64,000 nt of DNA from Earliella scabrosa (Eukaryota > Basidiomycota > Agaricomycetes > Polyporales > Polyporaceae): positions 744,001 to 808,000 of the forward strand of contig JABYQQ010000015.1 of assembly GCA_022605405.1 (NCBI GenBank), given 5' to 3'. A program made the position numbers and the translations under genes. The notes beneath the pieces are model-generated. The model was given only the letters and a program-made list of their open reading frames with translations, did no database searches and was not told the origin of the DNA. This document shows, piece after piece, positions 11,409 to 20,941 of this stretch (positions are counted from its first letter, which is position 1; every line of letters starts with the position of its first letter).

Positions 11409-12070
11409 ATGTCTCTGGCTGACGCAGCAGAAGCACGAAAGGCGCGGCTGATTGCGCTGCGGAAGCGCAAAGCTGGCGAGGTAGTGGATGGTGCGAGGTA
11501 TGTCTCTGCGCGAACTCATGTCACGGGCGATGGTCTCACCTTGCCCATGGCGCAGCGAAGATGTGGAACCGGTAGTCAAGCACAGATCGTTTGACCCCGC
11601 TACAAGAACGCTGAAGAAGCACACGAACGATGAGGACATCGAAATGGACGACACCGTGGAGCATCAAGTGGATGGCCTAGCGGAGAAGATTATCGCTGAG
11701 GATGCTGAGCGGCGGGCACAGGATCTGGTATGTCTCTTTGCCTCCTTGTCTGCATGCACACACGTTCCGACCCTGCTTTGGACTAGGACTTGTTCAACAT
11801 CGCTCCAAAACGGCCAAACTGGGACTTGAAACGGGAACTAGACAAGAAGCTTGCCAAGCTGGAGCGCAAGACGCAAGAGTCAATACACACCCTTATTCGT
11901 GCGTCGCTCATCCCTGCCGAACAGTCGCGCAGTGTTCCTGAATGGTGGCTGGCGTTTGCGCAGGACAACGTCTGGCGGCGCAGAAAGGCCAGTCAGACGA
12001 CATTGTTGGCGCCATGAAAGCGCAGGAACGGGCTGGGCAAGCAGAAGACTCGTCCGACGAGGAAGACTGA
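11409..12070 (+). CDS. cwf18: Cwf18 / CCDC12-like pre-mRNA splicing factor
   Basis: Small spliceosome-associated protein of the Cwf18/CCDC12 family (NTC/Cdc5-associated, nuclear). Exons 11409-11497, 11556-11727, 11787-11898 and 11964-12070 join in phase to give 159 aa, close to the length of human CCDC12. The N-terminus is a basic alpha-helix (ADAAEARKARLIALRKRK). The family signature is the late block NIAPKRPNWDLKRELDKKL, followed by a basic coiled-coil segment, then IRQRLAAQKGQSDDIVGAM and an acidic end (AEDSSDEED). The exon 3/4 junction falls inside the IR-QRLAAQ stretch and restores it, which supports the model. The acidic tail is commonly seen in this family. Confidence 0.93.
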
Positions 12071-12479
12071 TCGTGCTCGGTGCTGTCCTTGCTATATTCT
12101 GTCCATCGCTGTCGCATTGTATCCGTCGTTTACGTGTACCTGTATCTATATTCACCAGTGGCGCTCCTCGTGCGGTCATCGCTCGGCACAAATCCGAATA
12201 GTGGCAAGCGTATTCCGAATTCCGCGACGCGCCCGCGAGCGCATGGCTCTCGGCTACGATCGCGAGGCTTAGTGTGACATACGCTATATGAATCTGCCCT
12301 ACTGCCTGCACAGTGTAAGTAATCGTGCACCACGACGGGGCGCTGGAATGGCCGAGAAATTGCCAATATATACCCAATGGTCCCTGGAGACGTCACAGCA
12401 GACAGCAGAAACAGCACGATACATGCATCACGAGCCCCGATGATCCACACGAAACCGACCGCCAGCACACAAACCGGCC
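12071..12479. other. Convergent 3' intergenic region, Cwf18 / WOPR
   Basis: 409 bp between two convergent stop codons. It should contain the two 3' UTRs, which may overlap. Nothing else was seen. Confidence 0.5.
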
Positions 12480-13441
12480 TCACAAGATAGGCCGCGAGTT
12501 GAGCATCTGGATCATCCGCTGGTCCTCCGCCATCCGTGGATTCGTGCGGTGATGCGAGCCTGCGAAATGCATGGGCGTGTTCGCGATGGCCGAGTGCAGC
12601 GAAGGCAACACGACCCCGTCTTTCTTTCCCCGGGTCGATGATTGGAGCGGCGACGACGGGCGAGATGCGCCTGCCGGCGCAGGCGAGGAAGGTGGGGAGG
12701 GTGCGGCAGATATAGACGCGTCCGAATTTCTCGAGCGCGCCTTGCCGCTTCGGTACACCCCCGAGGGCACCTGGATTTTGGACAGAAGCGGGTCCTTGTC
12801 CACGGTCGGAATGTTCGGTAGGTCGGCGTACGTGAAGTAGGCCGTGAGATGCCATTTGCGGGGCTTTGCGTTCGCCGAGGTCGACACCCACGCGGAGTAG
12901 GCCTGCTTCACGAGCCCCATGGGATGGTGGTCGCTGCGCTCGTAGTGCGACTGTGCTGATGAGGTCCACGTCCGCGACGGTCCTTCGACGAAGCGGTACG
13001 TGCACCTAGAAAACACCACCAGGTGTGAACGCAGGCACTGTGCCCGGCCTGTGGGAGTGCTCACTTTGTTTTAGGTTCGGATGGTGGCTCATCGCCAAGC
13101 TTTTCGTCGTAGAAGAGGTAGGGCTAAAGCAAGTGCTCGGGTCAATCAGGGCGGCGAAGGAGAGGCGGGTGAAGGTTGCAAACCTCGCGCATTCGGGACT
13201 GACTCCAGACTCGGCCGTCGGTCCACCGTTTGAGGCCCATCTCGTCGTCGCTCTCCTCCCAGACAAATAGTGAGCCCGAGGCGATGTAGGTCGACCTTTC
13301 GAGCTCGTTCAGCCGCCGCATGACTGGTTTGAGGTGTCCTAAGCGTACGGCTTCGAACACGATGTGCGCATCGCGGGCATCGCGGACGTGTAGTCGGGGG
13401 TGTGTGGGGCGCTGCACATCTTGGGAGGGGGCGTAGAACAT
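12480..13441 (-). CDS. WOPR-domain (Gti1/Pac2 family) transcription factor
   Basis: Nuclear DNA-binding regulator of the WOPR family (Gti1/Pac2, Wor1, Ryp1), which controls morphological and developmental switches in fungi. Exons (minus) 13184-13441, 13065-13123 and 12480-13005 give 280 aa in phase. The start is the ATG at 13441, preceded by GCCACC; the open frame continues upstream without another ATG. The first half of the WOPR domain (about residues 13-86) has RLHVRDARDAHIVFEAVRLG and LKRWTDGRVWSQSRMRE. Exon 2 adds PYLFYDEKLGDEPPSEPKTK. The second half starts with CTYRF and holds HPMGLVKQAYSA and RKWHLTAYFTYADLPNIPTV. The tail is serine/proline-rich. Both WOPR halves are present, so it looks functional. 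Which subfamily it belongs to (Wor1-like or Pac2-like) cannot be decided here; the protein is short for a Wor1 orthologue. Confidence 0.9.
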
Positions 13442-13579
13442 GGTGGCTAGCAGGTGCACGTCGATGTCGACGTATGCCAAGGAGAACAGTGCAGTCGGAG
13501 AGGGCCGTCTGTGTGCTCCATCCTCGACGACGAAAGAGGAGGTTTATATTCGCGAGATAGACTAGGCACCCACGAGGAT

Positions 13580-13604
13580 GCTGTAACACTTTCCGTGTTA
13601 CAGC
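13580..13604. promoter_or_regulatory. Perfect inverted repeat upstream of the WOPR gene
   Basis: GCTGTAACAC at 13580-13589 and its exact reverse complement GTGTTACAGC at 13595-13604 are separated by 5 nt. It lies 139 bp before the WOPR start codon. It could be a dimeric protein-binding site or an RNA hairpin in the 5' leader. No known factor is assigned. Confidence 0.5.
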
Positions 13605-13683
13605 CCGACCGAATCAGTGGGACGTGTATCGCGTTCCCGCCGGAATCTCGATGCGGGACGGGGGCTGGCGGAGTCTGAGAAAG

Positions 13684-13710
13684 CGTGGACAGGAGTCAAT
13701 TATGTCCACG
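13684..13710. promoter_or_regulatory. Second inverted repeat upstream of the WOPR gene
   Basis: CGTGGACA at 13684-13691 and its reverse complement TGTCCACG at 13703-13710 are separated by 11 nt, about 245 bp before the WOPR start. An 8-bp arm can arise by chance in a region this long, so the evidence for function is weak. Confidence 0.3.
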
Positions 13711-15062
13711 AGCCGTTCCCGCGAGTTGGCGCTGGGAACGGCAGCGAACGAGGAGCGATAGCGTAATGCACGAGCCTGGGATTCGAGCTTTGCAGACGCA
13801 GCCAAAAATGCGACGAGCGAGGGTCAAAGGGGGCGGTGGGAGGTTTTCAGGAACAACTCTGTTTCGAGACCAAGGGAAGCATAGTTCCTCGCGAGATCGA
13901 GTGGACCCATAAGGTGGGACACGCACATGTGAGCCGACCGGCCAGTAAATGGGCCCCTTCCACGGTCCGTCTCCCTGCACATGCTGTCTCGGGGACGTTT
14001 CGGGATCGTTCAAGGACTGAACAGACTTCACGTCTCCCCGTTCCGGCCAGCTTGGCTTGCCGTAGGTGGCAGTTCTCAGAGCCTCTCCGACACAGCGGAC
14101 AGCTTCCCAGAAAGGCGAAGACGGTCGCAAGGAAAGATGCCTCCCTTCTCATGGTATCGCGAACTGGTCGAACTCGAGCCGGAGTGCGGAAGGCGGAGGG
14201 GCCGGGTGACGAGGAGGCGGCTCGGAATTAGCGTGCTCCATGCTTTACGAGTCAGTATCCTCGGATTCACTATCGCAGAATCTGGCAGGCGAGCTCCACG
14301 CCACTGGTGGGCATAGAGAGGACGTTCTATCGTTGCTCATGCAGATTGGCGTGCACGGATAGGTCCTGGGAGGGGCACCAAATTTCTCGGGCACAGTAGG
14401 GCATGCCGGATGCTGCGCATGGCATCAGGAAGTGCGGAGAGTATCGGGGTCGACAAGAGTGAAATAGGCTCGTGTTGGAAGGTTGCCGTATCAGTTGGAC
14501 AGGAGCAGTAGTGACGGGAACGCCGCTGAGCCGTCAGGCCACGCGCTGTCGAGGCGCTTCTGGCACCGCGGGCAAAGCGCAGGCCAACCGCGAGAATTGG
14601 GTTGAGAGGCGTTCACACACCTGTTGGCATCGGGCGACGAAGGGCAGGGCGCGCGGTGGGCGTGTAAGTTGGGCTGCCCACCCGAGCCGGAGACGAGGAT
14701 GACGGGCGTGTGGGGCGTCCTCTAGCTGGCGACCACTGTATGTCGGAACATGAAGGAAAGTGGTTAGAACGGGTTAGGACGACATTCATCTCGTACAGAT
14801 GCGGCGCAGATGAAAATCAAACCTCAAACTAAGCTGATGGTATCCAAAACAAGCATTGTGCGGGAACCACCTGTGGGAACTCGGCTCGCGTGGCAGTAGA
14901 CGCCGGATATACGGATATGCCGCAGCCGTGTGCCTCTCCGACTACCACAGTGGCACTGCGGCCTCCCTCTCTGATCCTCCCAGCCGCCGAACACAAGTCC
15001 TGCTTTGGCCATCTCTCTCACCCTCGCCTCGCCCTCTTCTATCTCTCTTCTCTACCACCACC
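13711..15062. other. Long divergent intergenic region, WOPR / Elongin-A
   Basis: About 1.35 kb (1.6 kb with the inverted repeats) separates the two divergent start codons, far more than at the other divergent pairs here. The last about 60 bp before the Elongin start are C/T-rich, as in many fungal core promoters. No gene was recognised in it. Confidence 0.45.
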
Positions 15063-16357
15063 ATGTCTTACGATATCGAACCAGGCGGCCGGCACATTCC
15101 CACTCTCGTCCAGTACTGTCAACGCGGTGAGGACGCCCCCAGGAACACCGCCCGAACTTCACCCTGACCTAGCCCCCGTCAGTCGCCTGCGCGCATGTCG
15201 AGAGTGCGTGCTAACTATCCTTGTTCGTCTTCAAGTCTGTCTCAACCCGGCGCCGCCAGACATCTGCAGTCTTGGAGAAGGCCTGCGGTACGATCTCATT
15301 AGACCAGTCTTGGAAAGCTGCACCCCAGATACTCTCTTGAGGTTCGAGCAGAATGACCCGGTACGTTACGTTATTTGTGTTCTAGCGCAACATTGCCGGT
15401 GACGAGTCCGTTGGTGGGTAGTACATTGCCAAAGACACTTCAGGTCCGTCACTTTCTCTCACCTGTGTGGCGTCCTCTAACTATCAACAGATATCTGGAA
15501 GGGATTGTTGTGGAGGGAGTTTCCGATCGCGGCTCATCAGTATGAGACACAAGCAATAGAGGAACCTGAGTCCTGGCGAGAAGAACTCTTCGTACGTTGC
15601 GCACACCTGCCATGATCCCGCCTCTCATGACCCCCGAATCGTCTGCAATTCGTAGGCTCTACGAGAGCAAGAACAACAGAGATTAGAACAACTGTCAGTC
15701 AGACTCAAGGCGTCGCGTCAAGAGGAAGAGGAGCGCAAGAGAGATTCTGCCATCAAACTCACAGACAAACTTCCCCCTGCCAAACGTGCCCGACAATGTG
15801 AGCACCCTTCGTACTCCCTGAGACGATCGATATGATGCCGACCGTGTTCCGCAGGGGGAGCCCCTTCACAACCGAAGACCCTCTTCCAGAAGACCAAGAG
15901 CGAGACTGCCCGGCTACAGAAAGGCGTCTTTGGCTCTCGGTATGCTCGGCCATCCCATCAGACCCAAAGGATTGTGCCTCATACTGCCAGTGCGAAGCCA
16001 CCTCCGCCATCAACGTCTGGTTCGGCGTTTTCTGGCTCACGAGTGGTCGTGAGGAGTGTTCCTGTTACGCAGAAGCCGCTACCGCCTAAGCAGCCGCCAG
16101 TAACACCAACCAAGGTGGCGACCACCAAACCCCGGGTTTCCTCTACAGTCTTTGTTGCTCCACATGCTGCTCAGTCACCACCTGTGGCGTCAAGTCCACC
16201 GCCTGCAGCGTCCAGTCCACCCCCTCCCTCCTCACCACCGGATAATCGCCCCGCAGCCCCCCGGACAACGGCCAAGAAGAACCCAGGATCGTCATTGTTC
16301 ATGCCTAAGCACCGAGCTTATTCGCAGCTTCCCCGCGGGGTCCAGTCCAAGTCATAG
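15063..16357 (+). CDS. Elongin-A-like protein
   Basis: Homologue of Elongin A (RNA polymerase II elongation factor SIII subunit A), which pairs with Elongin C through an F-box-like BC-box region. Exons 15063-15126, 15236-15360, 15422-15443, 15491-15591, 15656-15797 and 15855-16357 give 318 aa with matching phases. The ATG at 15063 lies in CCACCATG. The Elongin-A domain spans about residues 10-110: IPTLVQYCQRVCLNP, YDLIRPVLESCTPDTLLRFE, then IAKDTSDIWKGLLWREFP, which is assembled over a 22-nt exon (15422-15443). A charged coiled-coil (REQEQQRLEQLSVRLKASRQ and following) leads to a basic KRARQ patch. The last half is low-complexity Pro/Ser/Lys-rich and presumably disordered, with no recognisable domain. 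Upstream lies the long region shared with the WOPR gene. Confidence 0.87.
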
Positions 16358-19300
16358 CGCCCGAACAGTCAGCAGCGTCTCACCACACACACACGGATCA
16401 GCATCTGCAATGGTTCCCACCTAGAGGAGGTCGCTTCTGTATTTGTCTCGTCGCATCATTCATTGCTGTATACCAACCTCGCTCATCCGCACCCGCTCTC
16501 TACTGCCCTCTCACACTATTTACGCTCGAATGGTCTTATCGCACTATACTGTAACTGCTGTAACTCTAACTGTGCCGTGTCTGTCTCGCTGTCATCACTG
16601 GGGACCCTGCTGGAGACCGTGAATGTACGTATACTGTCGCACCATGAAGTAATAACGCTCAACCCTCACGACACACTATGGCGCGGTGGCGTCTGCAGGC
16701 CACTACATATGTACAAAGTAGTGCTAGTGCGCGTCTCCTCGTTGGGAATAAAGCGGTAAGAACACCGCTTCGCGGCCGCTCGTTTCGGCAGCCTGGGGCT
16801 CTGACGACACCTTCACTTTGTCTTAGCTGTACCAAGGTACTTCTCCTGCCCCTGGAGAGAGACGACGCGGCGACAGGCTTCAGCCGGGCATCCGTTCGTC
16901 CATTCAATAGTAGACGCAGTCCCGGTTAGCGAGTCTCGATGCGACCTTCCGAGCCTGAGCTCACAGATGAGCTAGGGATAACATGGACATGGACACGCAG
17001 TCCACATGGCCTGCCAGCCTGTCCAAGCACGTTCGCCACACGTTACAGAGCATAGCGGGTCTGCCTGGGGACAGGCAATATAGACATAAGGGAAGCCGGC
17101 GACAGAAGCGGCAGACGCTGCTGCAAAATACTGTTCTTTTTCCCAAAGGGGCACGCTCACGTACGAGACTCCCGCACCGAGCGATCGATTGCGCAGAGCG
17201 GCATTGCAGCAACCGGCCACGGTGGTATGCTCCCTCGGAGGGTTGGGTCCCTCCAGCACATACTTACTGCGCAAAGGGACGCTGATTACCTCGTGAGTAC
17301 CGAGTCGTGAGTGCGACCTGTCTTGAATGGCAGTCGAGTCGACGTCAGGCCCGAGTCGGGATCCAGAGGGACGGATCTAGCTATTTTCTCTGACTCGGGA
17401 TCGCTCAACTAGTCTCTTTCTTCCCTGCATGTTCGGTGACATGTCTGTTCTCCACGCATGCCAGGCCGGAGGACGCTCGAGCAGCGACAGCTCGCGTACG
17501 TGTCTGCGCTCTGCTCTCTAAGCCGTTCCTGACGCTCTTATGCCAGTTCGAGCCAAGGGGTCTCATACGCATGTCAGCCCATGGTACCTTCAAGTGCTAG
17601 ACACCATGGACAGGATTAGAAATCAAAACCATTCAATTCACCGTCACTAGATGCTGTCGAGTGGCGTGCAGCCCCGACATTACCCCCTCAATTTAGGACA
17701 GAGCCTACCCTCTCCTGCTCCTGCTCGGGACCCACCACTGTCGGTGTCACCACCACCAGAACGCCGACGCCACCCCGATTGTGTCAAACAGCCCCGGTTC
17801 GGACGCCGGCCCACTGCGTAGCATGACGCTCTCTATCCCCGCACCCGAGTGCAGGCTTTAGAAGCCCGGTTGAGGCGGCTCACGCTCCTTCCCCCCGACG
17901 AACGTCGTGCCCCTGCTCGCGCTGCCCCGGAGCGTAGAGCGGCGCGCTCTAGTCTCTGAGGGCGTGTGCGCGACGGGTGTGCGCGCAGCAGGCCCGCTTC
18001 TCACGTCCGACTGCACGCCCGCCACGCCTCTGAGAGCGCCATGCGGCGCACACACACGACGCACGGACGCGTGCGTGGGACGTGCGCACCGACGTTCAGG
18101 ATACAGCAGCCCTCACAGCTCCCGCGCCGTGACGCGAGGGGCAGCGGGGGAAGGACGAGGAGCAAGAGGCGAGGGGCGAGAAGACGAGGGGACATTCGGC
18201 CTCGAGCTCAGGAGCGAGCCTGGGCGGGAGGCCATCAGGATGGAGAGATTAGCTCCGCCGTTGCTATTCTCATCCGCCACCCTCCTCGTGGTGGCGCGGA
18301 AGGCCCTGTGTTGGGAAGAGGATGGCGGGCACCGCATTCGAAGCCCCGGACTGAGGCGAGCGAGGCTGGGGATACTGCGGAGAAGCGCGTTCGTGCGGGA
18401 GATGGACGCGTGAAGCATGACGAGTACCACTCGAGTACCGGTGTGGTTCGTGTTCGGGTCCGGCGGGACGCCGCTGTCTGTGTAGGCATAGAGTTGTGGG
18501 AGCCAAGGCCGTTCCCGCGACGAACAAGAGCGAACAGAAACGAGACCGGGACTCCCATGCGCTATATTAGCTTTGAGAGAGCGGCGGTGGCAAGCGGTCT
18601 GATCGTGAGTCCGATATGATGATTGGAAGCCGCCACTGCACGGGCATAATTCGGATGGAATACTCAGCGGAGGTGCGAATCTGCTGGGAGATCGACACGC
18701 TTGTTCACCGCTCTTCAAAGACCGCTCTGTATGCCATAGTCACCGGGCACGTCAGTTTGAAACGACTTCAATGGTCAGGATCTGCGGCCGGCAGACCTAC
18801 CCAGCGAACACATTGAATTCTAGCGACCTTGGTGCGAGCAAGGTTGGCCAATTCGACCCCATGTTGGTGCGAAGACATTCGATGCTGTCGTTCCGACTCG
18901 CCCGGAAGTGTGCCGGTAGGAGTTGGTTTATCACGTTCGCATTACAGAGCGTACTTACCAAGATTGTGACGTGGAAGACCTCGAGGCGGGACGATCGCAC
19001 ACTCGTGCGAGCGCAAAGGCAAGCTCGACCGAGAGCAGCATGCGGATTGGCTACATGCGCTCATCGTTCCACTACACCACTTGCTTGCTAGATTGAAGGA
19101 CCTGTGTGAGCGACGTCAGAAATATCCGTGTCTTGAGCATTCAGGCACGCACCATACAACAATGTCTGTCTGACTCATCCGCTAACCAGCTATCTCACCG
19201 TTGAGTTGGCCCATACCATATTGAACGAATGCAAGCACAGGTGTACACGGACGTCCGCAACTTACCGTGGACCTGTCTACAAAGGTGAGCCGGAGGTACG

Positions 19301-19668
19301 CAGTAACTCGGCCTCAAGCGAGCGCTGAGCGCAACATTCAGACACAGCAACCGGATACGTCAGTCACAACTTCGCGTCACGCCCGCACTCGTCCAGTCCC
19401 TTTCCGCGGGAACACGAGTCTGAGATGAAGAAACCAACAGCTTGAGGTTGTCCAACATGGACACCGCAACCAAGGCATCGGATTGCGAAGCCCCCGGCGA
19501 TCCATCTCCGTCTAGTATCCAGGATCCCATCGGATATCCAACAGGCCCAAGGGGTCGTCCATTCCACTCAGTTGGTCCTTCATGAGTTATGCGCGACATT
19601 CTGTTCGCTCCCTGCTACGTGGGTGGAAGCCCGGGTGCAGCTGTCCCAAGGGACGGGCGGTGGACATC
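16358..19668. other. Gene-poor region after Elongin-A
   Basis: About 3.3 kb beginning with the Elongin-A 3' UTR. Open frames are short and overlap in many registers without coherent codon use. A proline/arginine-rich stretch at about 17690-17960 has a coding-like look but carries stops in every frame I tried. I see no transposon ends, RNA gene or full gene. Confidence 0.4.
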
Positions 19669-19940
19669 TTACCCTATCTCCCACCTCCGGACCGTACCGT
19701 TGTCCGAGTACGATGCGAACACAGTATCCTGTGCCGGGTTCCATACCATGACGTTGACACTGTAAGTCCCATGCGCGATGTGCACCTCAAGGGTGCGTAC
19801 CAGACGCTCGGTCCCTAGATGTGTACGTTCCCGTCTGTCGGGTCCGGGTCAGCCGCGCGCGTTCACATCAAACTCGCCGGAGATAAAGGCCATATTCATA
19901 CCTTCGTCCCCAGTTACGACATGCTGCTCTTCGACGAAGC
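19669..19940 (-). pseudogene. Decayed WD-repeat fragment (Gid7/WDR26-like?)
   Basis: On the minus strand one reading frame gives HVVTGDEGMNMAFISGEFD, then an in-frame TGA (19849-19851), and further on YSVNVMVWNPAQDTVFASYS with DNGTVRRWEIG before a TAA at 19669-19671. The second part is a clear WD repeat (VWNP, FAS-S-DNGTVR-WE). Both parts line up with the last two exons of the Gid7/WDR26 gene at 27-30.6 kb (NFVVSGSE, then [20 protein letters not shown] and DKTVRIWE). No start codon, no complete propeller and at least one stop are consistent with a relic. The family of origin is inferred; another WD-repeat protein is possible. Confidence 0.55.
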
Positions 19941-20494
19941 AACGTCGAGTGACTGACAGGCGCATCCTTGAGCGACTCATATGGTGGGGGCGTCTGGGTG
20001 GATGATGATATCTTCCTGATAGCGCGACTCGTGAGTACTATTACGCAGTCGACTCATTGCAGTCGTGTCCTTCTTCCCAGATACAGTAGCGGAGACCAGG
20101 TTAAGCCGGACGGGAAACGGATAGATGCCATTTGATGACCGAGCTCTGGCGGATGGTCGAGGAAATGCTTCTCATCCTATCGGTAGGCTGTGACTATCGT
20201 GCGCTTGGACGCTGGTCCGCGTCAGCCACTCGACTATCAGAAACGGCATGGTGGCAAAATGAGCCCCCTTTCAAACCGTACTTGCGTTTTATGAGTCAGC
20301 GGCTGAAGTGTGCAACAGGCCACTCACCAACTGACCCGGGCCGCCAACTGAGATACGATCTCCAGGTGTATAGGCAGACTTACATTGCTGCGTGCGATGC
20401 GACGTGACTCCCTCGTCGTCTCCAGAAGATTTCTCGTTCACGGCGGCCGAGGATCGCATCGGCACTCCAACCATCGTCATGCGTTGGCTGACTG
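19941..20494. other. Region between WD relic and copia element
   Basis: About 550 bp without a convincing gene. It may contain further decayed sequence of the WD relic, but I could not align it. Confidence 0.4.
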
Positions 20495-20499
20495 GGATG

Positions 20500-20869
20500 T
20501 GTTGAAGGTTGCGGCGGGCCGGCTGAGCAAGCATGCCCGCCCTCGCGCTGGCCTCGTGTCTCGTATGGACGATCGGTACCTCTCGTCGACGCGCTGCGCG
20601 CGTCGGCCGCTCGGTATCCCGCTCTCGCTTATCACTAGTTTCTCCTTATGGTACATTTATGTTCCTGGCGCCCCGCTCTTTTATACTCGATGTCTCTCGT
20701 GTCGCCCACCTCAGTCCCGCATACGCGTCCTGACTGAGGTGAGCTCCCTACATTAGTCTGTCCTAGTGGTGACGTTAGCTTACGCCTATGTAGTCTCTGA
20801 CTTATTAGGTACCTAGCAATATATCCTAAAGTCCCGCATACGCGTCCTGACTGAGTCTCTGACTTATTA
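20500..20869 (+). repeat. Left (5') LTR of copia element
   Basis: 370 bp, starting TGTTGAAGG and ending GACTTATTA. It is identical to the right LTR when read side by side. It contains two internal direct duplications: a 25-bp unit at 20714-20738 and 20831-20855, and a unit of about 15 bp (gtctctgacttatta) at 20793-20807 and again at the LTR end. A TATA-like TTTTATAC at about 20679 could serve as promoter. Confidence 0.95.
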
Positions 20870-20884
20870 GGTTATGAGCCCTGC
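20870..20884 (+). promoter_or_regulatory. Primer binding site, initiator tRNA-Met anticodon arm
   Basis: GGTTATGAGCCCTGC directly abuts the left LTR. It is the reverse complement of the anticodon stem-loop of initiator tRNA-Met (GCAGGGCUCAUAACC in yeast). Drosophila copia and yeast Ty5 use this half-tRNA type of primer, unlike Ty1, which pairs with the 3' end of the tRNA. The match is 15 of 15 bases against the yeast tRNA as I recall it. Confidence 0.8.
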
Positions 20885-20941
20885 CTTCCAGTAAGGCAAC
20901 TCCAGCGTACAACCTCGAAACCGGATTTCCACACCCCCACC

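Noticed and set aside
12130..13005. 291-codon minus-strand frame across the WOPR third exon
   Set aside because: It runs through the same exon in another frame and beyond the WOPR stop; the WOPR motifs are all in the other frame.
16152..16424. Alternative plus-strand frames over the Elongin-A tail
   Set aside because: They overlap the last Elongin-A exon, whose frame is fixed by five upstream junctions.
18113..18718. Open frames of 200 codons on both strands between Elongin-A and the copia element
   Set aside because: They are Arg/Ser/Pro-rich, without coherent codon use, splice-joined partners or any recognisable domain.
20385..20756. Plus-strand open frame covering the left copia LTR
   Set aside because: It is repeated unchanged at 25445-25702 because both LTRs contain it; an LTR-borne frame of this kind is not expected to be a gene.
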